Part shown: piece after piece, positions 30,432-41,136 of the stretch | How the letters are laid out: each line of letters opens with the position of its first letter | Position numbering within the stretch: position 1 is the first letter of the stretch | Assembly (NCBI RefSeq): GCF_010723305.1 | Contig: NZ_BLKW01000002.1 | Location: 1,612,001 to 1,676,000 of the forward strand | From: Mycobacterium botniense | Lineage (GTDB): Bacteria > Actinomycetota > Actinomycetes > Mycobacteriales > Mycobacteriaceae | Length of the DNA stretch: 64,000 nucleotides | Reading direction: 5' to 3' | The notes under the pieces: generated by a model | What the model saw: the letters and a program-made list of their open reading frames with translations, nothing else | Database searches by the model: none | What the model was told of the DNA's origin: nothing | Program-made: the position numbers and the translations under genes

Positions 30432-31927
30432 GCGCGGCCGATGCAGACATCCCCGAGCAGTTCCGTATTCGCCGGGACAAGCGGGCTCGCCTGTTGGCCG
30501 AGGGACACGACCCTTACCCGGCTCACGTGCCCCGCACCCACACCCTGGCCGAGATCCGCGCCGCCTACCCGGACCTGCCGAGGGACTCCGCGACCGGGGA
30601 CATCGTCGGCGTCGCGGGGCGGGTGATGTTTCTGCGTGACTCGGGCAAGTTGTGCTTTGCCACGCTCCAAGACGGCGACGGCACCCAGCTTCAGGTGATG
30701 ATCAGCCTCGCGAAAGTGGGCCAGGAAGCGCTGGACGGGTGGAAAGCCGACGTCGATATCGGCGATATCGTCTACGCCCACGGTGAGGTGATCAGCTCAC
30801 GCCGCGGAGAGCTATCGGTGCTTGCCGATTCCTGGCAGATGGCGTCGAAGTCGCTGCGGCCGTTGCCGGTCGCGCACAAGGAAATGAGCGAAGAGTCGCG
30901 GGTGCGGCAACGCTATGTCGACTTGATCGTGCGGCCCCAGGCGCGGGCAGTGGCCCGTCAGCGAATTGCCGTCGTGCATGCGATCCGAGCCGGTCTGGAG
31001 CGCCGCGGGTTTGTCGAGGTCGAGACGCCGATGTTGCAGACTCTGGCCGGCGGCGCCGCAGCACGACCGTTCATCACGTACTCTAATGCCCTCGATATCG
31101 ATCTGTACCTGCGGATCGCCCCGGAACTGTTCTTGAAGCGCTGCGTGGTGGGCGGGTTCGACAAGGTCTTCGAACTTAATCGAGTGTTCCGAAACGAAGG
31201 AGCCGATTCCACACATTCTCCGGAATTTTCCATGCTGGAGACCTACCAGACGTATGCGACCTATGACGATTCGGCGGTCGTCATACGAGAGCTTATTCAA
31301 GAGGTGGCCGACGAGGCGTTCGGGACCAGACAACTGCAGCGGCCTGATGGCGGCGTCTATGACATCGACGGAGAATGGGGGTCGATACAAATGTATCCGT
31401 CGCTGTCGGCCGCGCTCGGTGAAGAGATCACGCCCGACACGACTGTTGAACACTTGCTTAACGTTGCCGACCGGCTCAATGTGGAGATTCCTGCGGAGCG
31501 CGGTCACGGACATGGCAAGCTCGTCGAAGAACTGTGGGAACATCTGGTCGGCAAGCACCTGTCAGCACCCACCTTCGTTCGGGATTTTCCCGTGGAGACA
31601 ACCCCGCTGACCCGTCAGCATCGCCATATTCCCGGTGTCACCGAGAAGTGGGACCTGTATCTGGCAGGTGTCGAACTGGCCACTGGATACTCGGAATTGA
31701 TCGACCCCGTGGTCCAGCGGGAGCGATTCGTTGCCCAGGCTCGCGCAGCTGCCGCCGGCGACGAGGAAGCAATGGTGCTTGACGAAGATTTTCTGGCAGC
31801 CCTGGAGTACGCGATGCCACCGTGCACCGGAACCGGAATGGGGATCGATCGCTTGTTGATGGCGTTGACTGGCCTGTCAATTAGGGAGACAGTTTTGTTC
31901 CCGATTGTTCGGCCGCTCAGCAACTGA
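30428..31927 (+). CDS. lysS: Lysyl-tRNA synthetase, class II
   Basis: A 499-residue class II synthetase charging tRNA-Lys. An N-terminal OB-fold anticodon-binding domain (about residues 55-165, with [21 protein letters not shown]) precedes the catalytic domain. Motif 1 is at [11 protein letters not shown], motif 2 is [20 protein letters not shown], and motif 3 is [11 protein letters not shown]. The start is the GTG at 30428 inside the shared TAAGCT block; extending upstream would add a low-complexity 42-residue leader. lsr2 follows after 113 bases on the same strand. Confidence 0.94.
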   Translation: MSAADADIPEQFRIRRDKRARLLAEGHDPYPAHVPRTHTLAEIRAAYPDLPRDSATGDIVGVAGRVMFLRDSGKLCFATLQDGDGTQLQVMISLAKVGQEALDGWKADVDIGDIVYAHGEVISSRRGELSVLADSWQMASKSLRPLPVAHKEMSEESRVRQRYVDLIVRPQARAVARQRIAVVHAIRAGLERRGFVEVETPMLQTLAGGAAARPFITYSNALDIDLYLRIAPELFLKRCVVGGFDKVFELNRVFRNEGADSTHSPEFSMLETYQTYATYDDSAVVIRELIQEVADEAFGTRQLQRPDGGVYDIDGEWGSIQMYPSLSAALGEEITPDTTVEHLLNVADRLNVEIPAERGHGHGKLVEELWEHLVGKHLSAPTFVRDFPVETTPLTRQHRHIPGVTEKWDLYLAGVELATGYSELIDPVVQRERFVAQARAAAAGDEEAMVLDEDFLAALEYAMPPCTGTGMGIDRLLMALTGLSIRETVLFPIVRPLSN

Positions 31928-32040
31928 ACTGCTGCGGTAGTGACGGGCGGTGATGGGATTGAATATGCCGCGTTCTTATGGCAGGTTAGTTGATGGGGAA
32001 TCAATCCAACTTGCACAGGAAGCAGCGTGAGGGTGAGCAA

Positions 32041-32379
32041 ATGGCGAAGAAAGTGACCGTTACCCTGATCGATGATTTCGACGGTGAGGCCGCTGCCGAT
32101 GAAACGGTGGAATTCGGCCTGGACGGGGTGACCTATGAGATTGATCTTTCCACCAAGAATGCCGCGAAACTGCGTAACGAGATGAGCAAATGGGTGGAAG
32201 CCGGGCGCCGGGTGGGCGGTCGGCGGCGAGGGCGGTCCGGCTCGGCCCGCAGCCGGGGGGCGATGGACCGCGAGCAGAGTGCGGCGATTAGGGAATGGGC
32301 TCGTCGTAACGGGCACAACGTGTCAACCCGCGGCCGGATACCCGCCGACATCATCGAGGCTTTCCACGCGGCGAACTAG
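32041..32379 (+). CDS. lsr2: Nucleoid-associated protein Lsr2
   Basis: A 112-residue H-NS-like protein that bridges AT-rich DNA and silences horizontally acquired genes. The N-terminal dimerisation domain begins [15 protein letters not shown] and spans to about residue 60. The C-terminal DNA-binding domain holds the AT-hook-like [16 protein letters not shown], with RGR as minor-groove motif. The ATG at 32041 has GAGGGTGAG upstream and yields exactly the M. tuberculosis length. Directly behind the stop lies a set of competing inverted repeats. Confidence 0.97.
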   Translation: MAKKVTVTLIDDFDGEAAADETVEFGLDGVTYEIDLSTKNAAKLRNEMSKWVEAGRRVGGRRRGRSGSARSRGAMDREQSAAIREWARRNGHNVSTRGRIPADIIEAFHAAN

Positions 32380-32380
32380 T

Positions 32381-32489
32381 GGGGAGCCGGGCGTTGGGCC
32401 CGATCAACCGCTTCCTGCCGGATTCGATTGCCCGGCTCGGCCAGGGGTCTAACCGCCCGGCTCCCACCTGATTCATTGCCCGGCTCCCC
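32381..32489 (+). repeat. One-against-three inverted repeat set in the lsr2 3' region
   Basis: GGGGAGCCGGGC (32381-32392) starts one base after the lsr2 stop. It is complementary to three downstream copies: 32430-32438 (9 bases), 32455-32465 (11 bases) and 32478-32489 (12 bases). Only one can pair at a time, giving mutually exclusive hairpins. No long T-run follows. The rest of the 436-base gap to clpC1 holds the ClgR-type site and no visible gene. Confidence 0.7.
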
Positions 32490-32608
32490 TGCGTCGCTTC
32501 CAGGACACGTCTGCGGCATACCTGGCCGCCGGATGGTGCCGCGACGATGCGCGACGCCCTGGCGGGTGCCACTGTGCGGCGGCCGTATTAAGGGCAGGTT
32601 CAGCGCCT

Positions 32609-32623
32609 TTCGCTGGTGGCGAA
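32609..32623 (+). promoter_or_regulatory. ClgR-type palindrome upstream of clpC1
   Basis: TTCGC-TGGTG-GCGAA is a perfect 5-base inverted repeat with a 5-base spacer, matching the CGC-N5-GCG core of actinobacterial ClgR sites with flanking A/T. It lies about 190 bases before the clpC1 start. ClgR is known to activate clp genes in corynebacteria, streptomycetes and mycobacteria. Confidence 0.65.
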
Positions 32624-32815
32624 CTGATCAGCGGTTATTTGGGAAACATTCAGCATTTTCCGGCGTTGCATTTGTTGCGTCCGTGTTTCACCGGCGGAAG
32701 TGTGCGCCGGTATGGACCGCAAGGTTAGGAACCTCGGGCAGCGGCCGATTACAGTGGATAGCAGGTACGCGATGCCACCGCTGTACCGATGGTGAGGGAG
32801 AGCAGGTAACCACCG

Positions 32816-35368
<2,553 letters not shown>

Positions 35369-35380
35369 ACCTCTGCGAGG

Positions 35381-35427
35381 TGGCCAGTCACTGCAGGTAT
35401 CGCGAAATCCGCTGTAGTGACTGGCCA
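35381..35427. terminator. Bidirectional hairpin terminator between clpC1 and the NiCoT gene
   Basis: TGGCCAGTCACT (35381-35392) and AGTGACTGGCCA (35416-35427) are perfectly complementary. The stem extends by four more pairs (one G-U) to 16 bp with a 15-base loop. It lies in the 75-base gap between two convergent genes. Confidence 0.8.
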
Positions 35428-35443
35428 CTGGCCGTCTAACCTC

Positions 35444-36679
35444 TCAGCCACAATCCGGGTCCGGCTGCCAGCGGGCTTCGATGTTGGCCAGCTTCCAGTA
35501 AGCGACCGCTCCCACCCAGGTAAGCACGAAGAGTCCAACAATCACCAAACCGGCTGTGTTGAGGTCGATGACGCTGATCCAGTTGACGATGGGGTTGGCC
35601 CAGTGGAAATCGTCGTGCAAGATCGAAACCAGTTCGATCGACCCGATCAGTAACGCGACTGCGATCGAAAGCCCTGTCACCGCAAGGTTGTAGTAGATCT
35701 TGCGGATTGGCTGCACAAAAGCCCAGTCGTAGGCCACCGTCATCAGGACACCGTCAGCCGTGTCCATCAGACTCATGCCGGCCGCAAATAGCAACGGCAG
35801 CACCAGCACCGCATACCAGGGCAGACCGGCGGCGGCCCCGGTGCCCGCCAGCGCCAGCACGGCGACCTCGGTCGCGGTGTCGAACCCCAGCCCGAACAGC
35901 ACACCAACCGGATAGATTTGTGCTGGGCGCTTGATGCGATTCATCACTGGATGCAGCAGGCGTGCTAAAAACCCCCGGTCATTGAGGGCTGCTTCGAGTT
36001 CGGCGTCGCAGTAGCATCCGCGACGGAGTTTGACGAACGCCCGGGAAATTCCCCTCAACGTGACGATGTTCGTGGCTGCGATGAGGTAGAGAAACAGCCC
36101 GGAGGCCAAGGTTCCAGCGAACCCGAGTGCGTGCCGGGCCGGTGAATTGCGGTCAACGAGCGCATCCACCGCATGGGCGCCGGCCACGACGAGCACGGCC
36201 ATGACCAGCACGATGGTGGAATGACCCATCGCAAACCAGAACCCGACAGACGTCGGTTTGCCACGGTGGCCCGATTCGGTTGCGCGTGACCCGGCTCCTT
36301 CTCGCACCGCCGGACCGGCCGCATTGTCGCTGTCCGTCATCAGTTTGCGAGTTGTGTTGTCGATAGCAGCGATATGGTCCGCGTCGAAAGCATGCCGCAG
36401 ACCGAACAGGTAGGCCGACAGGCCCAGGCCGACCCCGAAAATCCCGGAACCGACCTGGTAGTGCCGCGGCACGATGATCCACAGCAAAGTGGCGAAACCC
36501 ACGACGTGCATGGCGGCAATCACCCCCAGCAGCAGCGCGACACCGGCACGGTCGCGACAATCCCACGTCGAGGTCAACCGGGAGAATTCAGCCCAACGGC
36601 CAACGGGATACCGGGCGGCTCGGCGTGCAGCCGCACGACGATACCCAGGGGAAAAATTCGATGATGCCCGAGAAGGCAT
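35444..36679 (-). CDS. NiCoT family nickel/cobalt transporter
   Basis: A 411-residue permease with about eight hydrophobic helices. Helix II carries the NiCoT signature RHAFDADHIAAIDNTTRKL, whose His/Asp residues bind the metal. Other family blocks are FWFAMGHSTIVLVMAVLVV, LFGLGFDTATEVAVLAL and GMSLMDTADGVLM. The ATG at 36679 is preceded by AAAGGCGG about seven bases upstream. A cobalamin riboswitch in its leader argues that cobalt for B12 is a major cargo, though nickel cannot be excluded. The gene lies between clpC1 and lpqF, where M. tuberculosis has PE_PGRS59. Confidence 0.9.
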   Translation of the reverse strand: MPSRASSNFSPGYRRAAARRAARYPVGRWAEFSRLTSTWDCRDRAGVALLLGVIAAMHVVGFATLLWIIVPRHYQVGSGIFGVGLGLSAYLFGLRHAFDADHIAAIDNTTRKLMTDSDNAAGPAVREGAGSRATESGHRGKPTSVGFWFAMGHSTIVLVMAVLVVAGAHAVDALVDRNSPARHALGFAGTLASGLFLYLIAATNIVTLRGISRAFVKLRRGCYCDAELEAALNDRGFLARLLHPVMNRIKRPAQIYPVGVLFGLGFDTATEVAVLALAGTGAAAGLPWYAVLVLPLLFAAGMSLMDTADGVLMTVAYDWAFVQPIRKIYYNLAVTGLSIAVALLIGSIELVSILHDDFHWANPIVNWISVIDLNTAGLVIVGLFVLTWVGAVAYWKLANIEARWQPDPDCG

Positions 36680-36699
36680 GAACCAACCGCCTTTCAGGG

Positions 36700-36860
36700 A
36701 TTGCGCGTCCCCATCTGCGAGGTGTGCCGGGGAGGTCTGGCTTCCAGCGCCGAAACACTGGTCACAGTGGCGCGACCGCACCGGAATTGCACCGGTTTCC
36801 CCGCCGTCACACGATTGCCCCGGCAGACGCTATCTGCTGCGCGGCACCTTGTCGAGCATC
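36700..36860 (-). ncRNA. Cobalamin (adenosylcobalamin-type) riboswitch
   Basis: Read on the minus strand, the leader shows the conserved core in order. GGAAACCGGTGCAATTCCGG is the complement of 36781-36800, and GCCACTGTGAC is the complement of 36761-36771. The B12 box GGAAGCCAGACC is the complement of 36734-36745. An upstream stem region with AAGGTGCC begins near 36855. These are the P3-P6 junction and B12-box landmarks of RF00174-type RNAs. The aptamer ends about 20-50 bases before the NiCoT start codon, so control of translation or early termination by B12 is expected, reducing cobalt uptake when B12 is plentiful. The lpqF stop is some 90 bases further upstream. Confidence 0.92.
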
Positions 36861-36953
36861 CTATTCGGACAGCGCTGCGCCGGTGGTGTTACTAATCTGA
36901 GCGACGCGGCTCACCCGCCGTTTTCAACAGCCGGCGGCTTGGGGCGGGGTAAA

Positions 36954-38282
36954 TTAGCGCTGCACCGCAATCAGCGCGAACACCTGCTTCGCAATCTGTA
37001 ACATCCACGCGGTCACGGTCGGGCCGTGGTCTCGCAACCAGGTCAGCTGAAAGCTGACCACCCAAGGCTGGCCGGTCTTGTCCACCGCATACCAGCTGAA
37101 CGTCAAATCACCGGGAAGACCGCCAGCTTTCGCGCCAACATACGGCCACGTATCGCGGTTCAGATCGACACCGGGTACGGAGGCCAGAATCTGCTTGACG
37201 GGCGCGGCTTCGCCGGACGACACCGTTTGCAGAGCAGCATGGACCCGGCAGATGTCCTCGGCGCTGCCGTACCACTCTGCACCGTAGCTAGACGCCGGGG
37301 TATGGGCACGGGCTGGATCAGGTTGGTAAGGACGAGAATTCGCTTGCTGTAACAACTGGGCACGCAATTGCGGGGGAGCGTGACTCCACTGGGCGCGAAG
37401 ATCCGGCTCACCCCAACCCACTGAGAAGAGCTCGTACATCGTGGGAAATGGCATCATACTGGCCGGATCGTGGTGACCGGCGGCGACTAGAGCCTTCTCG
37501 ACAGCATGGGTGCCCACCTTCTCGATCAGCAGGTCAGTCGCCATGTTGTCACTGGTGGCGATCATCCTTTCGGCAGCTGTGCGAATCGAAACATGTTCTC
37601 CTACCGGAAGGTCCACACCTGACGACCCGACAGCTTTGCTTTTGGCGGTGACCGTGAGCTGGTCATCCCAAGACACCGTGCCGTTTTTTATCGCGTCAGC
37701 CACGGCGTAGAGCACATACAACTTGAAAATCGATGCCAGCGGCAGTGACTGAGCTGTATTGGTCCCTGCCAGCCGTTCGCAACGACCATCGTGGACCTTG
37801 GCGACTTGGTAGGAATAACGGGCACCGGTTTTGGCCAGTGTGGAGTCGACGTCATGCCATGAGGTGATCGTGGGCGGGCTGGTGGTGACGTCGAACCCGT
37901 CAACGAGCCGATCCTCGCCGGTGTGGATCCTGATGTCCTGCCGGGCGCCGTAGGAGGTGATCAGATGCAGCGTCGCCGCGCCGGCGGTGATGTCGATACT
38001 GTCGATGGTGAAAGGGCGGTCCCACCACAGGGCTTCCATCGCTCGTTGAACCGATTCGACCATCGCGGGCGCGGCCAGGGTCCGCACCCCCACCTCGCCG
38101 ATCGGCCAGTCGGAATTAAGCATGTCCATGGTCTGCTGGGCGCGCAGACCGGGCGGGGTCCTGGTGTCGATCCGCACCCCGGCGCCCGCCGCATTCGCCG
38201 GCGTCGAAGGGGGTGAAGCACAACCTGCGAGCAAAGTGGCGACCGATGCGACGACTGCCGAAGCCACCGCACCGGCCGGCAT
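36954..38282 (-). CDS. lpqF: Lipoprotein LpqF, beta-lactamase-like fold
   Basis: A 442-residue exported lipoprotein. The signal peptide ends in the lipobox LLAGC (about residues 17-21). The C-terminal half is a serine beta-lactamase/D-Ala-D-Ala peptidase-like domain with an SxxK motif in PLASIFKLY and an SDN motif in ATSDNMATD. No catalytic function has been assigned to the family with certainty. The ATG at 38282 is chosen because it starts the signal peptide directly and lies just after the mhuD stop; a TTG at 38330 would overlap mhuD. It probably shares a transcript with mhuD. Confidence 0.86.
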   Translation of the reverse strand: MPAGAVASAVVASVATLLAGCASPPSTPANAAGAGVRIDTRTPPGLRAQQTMDMLNSDWPIGEVGVRTLAAPAMVESVQRAMEALWWDRPFTIDSIDITAGAATLHLITSYGARQDIRIHTGEDRLVDGFDVTTSPPTITSWHDVDSTLAKTGARYSYQVAKVHDGRCERLAGTNTAQSLPLASIFKLYVLYAVADAIKNGTVSWDDQLTVTAKSKAVGSSGVDLPVGEHVSIRTAAERMIATSDNMATDLLIEKVGTHAVEKALVAAGHHDPASMMPFPTMYELFSVGWGEPDLRAQWSHAPPQLRAQLLQQANSRPYQPDPARAHTPASSYGAEWYGSAEDICRVHAALQTVSSGEAAPVKQILASVPGVDLNRDTWPYVGAKAGGLPGDLTFSWYAVDKTGQPWVVSFQLTWLRDHGPTVTAWMLQIAKQVFALIAVQR

Positions 38283-38292
38283 CGGCCCGCGG

Positions 38293-38610
38293 CTACGCCG
38301 ACGCGCCGGTGCCGGCAACGTCCAACACAACCTCGAATTCCAGCAGCGACGCCCCAGTCGCTACCGGGTTTGCCCGATGCCCGGCGTGGGCTTCGATGGC
38401 CGGCCCCGTTGCCCACGCTTGGAAGGCCTCGTCGGACTCCCATTGTGTCACCACGAAGTACCGGTCTTCGCCCTTGACGGGTCGCAACAACTGAAAGCCG
38501 AGGAAGCCCGGCGCGTTCTCGACGGCGTGTGCGCGATGGGCGAACCGTTTTTCCAGTTCAGGCCCAGCGCCGGGGGGTACCTCGATTGCGTTGATCTTCA
38601 CGACTGGCAT
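38293..38610 (-). CDS. mhuD: Heme-degrading monooxygenase MhuD
   Basis: A 105-residue antibiotic-biosynthesis-monooxygenase (ABM) fold enzyme that opens heme to mycobilin and iron. The residues known to matter in mycobacterial MhuD are all present: N7 (KINAIEV), W66 (FQAWATG) and the heme-ligating H75 (IEAHAGH). The length equals Rv3592. It is read divergently from a hydrolase gene and is followed by lpqF after ten bases. A -10 TAGCCT ends six bases before the ATG, suggesting a leaderless mRNA. Confidence 0.95.
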   Translation of the reverse strand: MPVVKINAIEVPPGAGPELEKRFAHRAHAVENAPGFLGFQLLRPVKGEDRYFVVTQWESDEAFQAWATGPAIEAHAGHRANPVATGASLLEFEVVLDVAGTGASA

Positions 38611-38622
38611 GGCGCTAGGCTA
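38611..38622 (-). promoter_or_regulatory. Leaderless mhuD promoter (-10 element)
   Basis: On the minus strand TAGCCT (complement of 38617-38622) is followed by six bases and then the mhuD ATG. This is the -10-to-start spacing of leaderless mycobacterial transcripts. No iron box of the IdeR type was recognised nearby. Confidence 0.55.
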
Positions 38623-38696
38623 CCGTGCGCCAACGGCTGCCCGCCGATGCATACCGCGAAGCTGGTCAGGGGGAGCCCGTTGCGCAAGATAGAACC

Positions 38697-39455
38697 ATGC
38701 CCGCCAATCTGCTGACCTGCCGCGGTGGACAAGGCGAGCCCCTGGTACTGGTCCATGGGCTGATGGGACGCGGCAGCACCTGGTCGCGGCAGCTGCCCTG
38801 GCTGACCCGGCTGGGCACGGTGTACACCTACGACGCACCGTGGCACCGGGGCCGTGATGTTCTTGGCCCCTACCCGATCAGCACCGAACGTTTCGTCGCT
38901 GACTTGGCCGACGCGGTGATTGCGCTGGGCATGCCTGCCCGGTTGGTCGGGCATTCGATGGGTGCCCTGCACTCGTGGTGCCTGGCCGCCGAACGTCCCG
39001 ACTTGGTTTCGGCATTGGTGATTGAAGATATGGCGCCGGACTTCCGGGGCCGCACCACCGGCCCGTGGGAGCCGTGGTTACATGCTCTGCCGGTGGAATT
39101 TGATTCTGCGGAAGCTATATTCGCAGAATTCGGGCCGGTCGCCGGCCGGTATTTTCTGGAATCGTTCGACCGCAGCGCTTCGGGGTGGCGGCTGCACGGT
39201 CATGTCGAACGCTGGATCGAGATTGCCGCTGAATGGGGCACCCGCGACTACTGGGCACAATGGGAGGCTGTGCGCTCGCCGGCGCTGCTCATCGAGGCCG
39301 GCAACTCCGTCACGCCGCCGGGACAGATGCGTCAGATGAAGGAAACAGGTTACTGCGCAAGGTATTTATATGTTCCCGAGGCTGGTCACCTGATCCATGA
39401 TGAGGCGCCGCAGATATACCGGCAGGCAGTGCAATCCTTCTTGACGTCGCTCTAA
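38697..39455 (+). CDS. Alpha/beta hydrolase (Rv3591c homologue)
   Basis: A 252-residue alpha/beta-hydrolase. The oxyanion region VLVHGLMGRGSTW, the nucleophile elbow GHSMGALHS and the late histidine in VPEAGHLIHDEAP complete a Ser-Asp-His triad. The substrate is unknown. The ATG at 38697 is preferred; a GTG at 38625 would add 24 poorly conserved residues. CAAGAT ends six bases before the ATG and may be a leaderless -10. The stop codon overlaps that of the convergent mutY. Confidence 0.85.
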   Translation: MPANLLTCRGGQGEPLVLVHGLMGRGSTWSRQLPWLTRLGTVYTYDAPWHRGRDVLGPYPISTERFVADLADAVIALGMPARLVGHSMGALHSWCLAAERPDLVSALVIEDMAPDFRGRTTGPWEPWLHALPVEFDSAEAIFAEFGPVAGRYFLESFDRSASGWRLHGHVERWIEIAAEWGTRDYWAQWEAVRSPALLIEAGNSVTPPGQMRQMKETGYCARYLYVPEAGHLIHDEAPQIYRQAVQSFLTSL

Positions 39456-40354
39456 CCCTCTTCGCCGGCCAGTGCGAACTGCCCGCGTGCGGTGCGGGTA
39501 ATCAAGCCATCGGCCAGCAGCGATTCCAGCGCCCGCTCGCGCTGGTCAGTATCAGCGAGCCACGCCATGTCCAGCTCCGCCTTTGTCACAGGAGAATCCC
39601 TGGTGCGCAGCACATCCAGTAGCCGACCGCGGACCTGCCGGTCGGTTCCCGCGTACCCCTGTACCCGACGCGCTGCCCCGCGCGCGGGAGGATAACCGGC
39701 GCTGCGCCAGCTGCAGTTGCTCAGCGGGCACAAGTCGCACCGCGGTGCCCGGGCAGCGCACACCGTCGCTCCGAGTTCCATCAGGGCGGCCGAAAACGTC
39801 GGCGCTGATTCGCCATCGGGCAGTAACGCTATAACGTCGGCATGGTCGCGAGCCGCCGATGGTGCTGCGGCGTCGGCTCTCCCGTGCACCGCGCGGGCGA
39901 TCACCCTGCGCACATTGGTGTCGACGACCGGCACCGGCTTGCGGTAGGCGAAACAGGCCACCGCCCGTGCGGTATAGCTGCCGACACCGGGCAGCGTCAT
40001 CAGGGTTTCCACGTCGTCGGGAACCACATCAGCGTAGTCGCGCGCGATCACGATCGCGCACTGGTGCAGGCGCTTGGCCCGCATCGGGTAGCCCAGTTTT
40101 CCCCACGCGCGCAGCACATCGGCCAGAGTGGCCGCTGCCGTTGCCGACGCGGTGGGCCAGCGCCGCACCCATTCCCGCCACACCGGAACCACCCGGGCCA
40201 CCGGGGTCTGCTGCAACATGAACTCGCTGACGAGAATCTGCCATGCGCTTACCCCGGGATCCCGCCACGGCAGGTCCCGTCGTGCACGGCCGTACCAGTC
40301 CAGCAGTTCCTGCGGTGAAATGGTCATCGACCGGTGCGGCAGAATATGCGCCAT
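39452..40354 (-). CDS. mutY: A/G-specific adenine glycosylase MutY
   Basis: A 300-residue helix-hairpin-helix glycosylase that removes adenine mispaired with 8-oxoguanine. The substrate-binding SEFMLQQTPVARV carries the catalytic Glu. The HhH-GPD motif is LPGVGSYTARAVACFAYRKPVPVVDTNV (residue landmarks only), and a [4Fe-4S] cysteine cluster C-x6-C-x2-C-x4-C lies near residue 200 (CDLCPLSNC). The ATG at 40354 gives MAHILP, matching the known N-terminus, and shares two bases with the divergent canB ATG. An internal ATG at 40327 would lose nine residues. Confidence 0.9.
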   Translation of the reverse strand: MAHILPHRSMTISPQELLDWYGRARRDLPWRDPGVSAWQILVSEFMLQQTPVARVVPVWREWVRRWPTASATAAATLADVLRAWGKLGYPMRAKRLHQCAIVIARDYADVVPDDVETLMTLPGVGSYTARAVACFAYRKPVPVVDTNVRRVIARAVHGRADAAAPSAARDHADVIALLPDGESAPTFSAALMELGATVCAARAPRCDLCPLSNCSWRSAGYPPARGAARRVQGYAGTDRQVRGRLLDVLRTRDSPVTKAELDMAWLADTDQRERALESLLADGLITRTARGQFALAGEEG

Positions 40355-40979
40355 GCCCGATACCAATGCGGTGAGCGTGTGGAAAGCACTCCACGAGGGT
40401 AACGAGCGCTTCGTTGCCGGCAAGCCATTACATCCCCGTCAAAGCGTCGAACACCGGGCCACTCTGGCCGGCGGGCAGCACCCAGCAGTGGCGGTTTTGG
40501 GTTGCGCCGATAGCCGGGTGGCCGCTGAGATGATCTTCGACCAGGGCCTGGGTGACATGTTCGTGGTGCGCACGGCGGGGCATGTCATCGATTCAGCGGT
40601 GCTGGGCTCGGTGGAGTATGCGGTGTCGGTGCTGAATGTCCCGTTGATCGTTGTCCTCGGCCACCAAAGCTGCGGTGCCGTCATGGCCACATTGACTGCG
40701 CTCGAAGACGGTACTGTGCCATCTGGTTATGTGCGTGACGTGGTGGAGCGGGTAGCGCCGTCGATCCTGTTGGGCCGCCGCGACGGGCTGACTCGCGTTG
40801 ATGAGTTCGAGACGCGACACGTCCATGAGACGGCGGCGCAGCTGATGGCGCGGTCGAACGTGATCGCCGAGCGGGTGGCGTCGGGCATTCTGGCGATTGT
40901 GGGGGTCACCTATCGCCTTTCCGACGGCCGGGCGGTGTTAAGTCATGTCATCGGCGATATCGGCGAAGGTCCCTACTGA
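40353..40979 (+). CDS. canB: Beta-carbonic anhydrase
   Basis: A 208-residue beta-class carbonic anhydrase interconverting CO2 and bicarbonate. The zinc ligands are C51, H104 and C107 (GCADSR and LGHQSCGA), with the D53-R55 dyad intact. The N-terminus MPDTNAVSVWKALHEGN corresponds to M. tuberculosis Rv3588c. The ATG shares two bases with the divergent mutY start. No ribosome binding site is visible, and CAGAAT/GAATAT upstream may serve as a -10 for a leaderless message. Confidence 0.94.
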   Translation: MPDTNAVSVWKALHEGNERFVAGKPLHPRQSVEHRATLAGGQHPAVAVLGCADSRVAAEMIFDQGLGDMFVVRTAGHVIDSAVLGSVEYAVSVLNVPLIVVLGHQSCGAVMATLTALEDGTVPSGYVRDVVERVAPSILLGRRDGLTRVDEFETRHVHETAAQLMARSNVIAERVASGILAIVGVTYRLSDGRAVLSHVIGDIGEGPY

Positions 40980-41136
40980 TCTAGCCGTCGCAGCCGGTCA
41001 ACGGTAACGACCCGCCCCGAGCTCGACGCGTCGTGCGCCGGGCTTGGCTCGCACCACCGTCGGCGCGACCGATGACAGCCGCGACACGCCGGGAACGGTC
41101 GGACATGTCGGCGTGACCTGGGCTTACGGTGTGAAC

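Noticed and set aside
36960..38282. LpqF as a true beta-lactamase resistance gene
   Set aside because: Although SxxK and SDN motifs are visible, the protein belongs to the conserved LpqF lipoprotein family in the mhuD neighbourhood, whose lactamase activity is not established.
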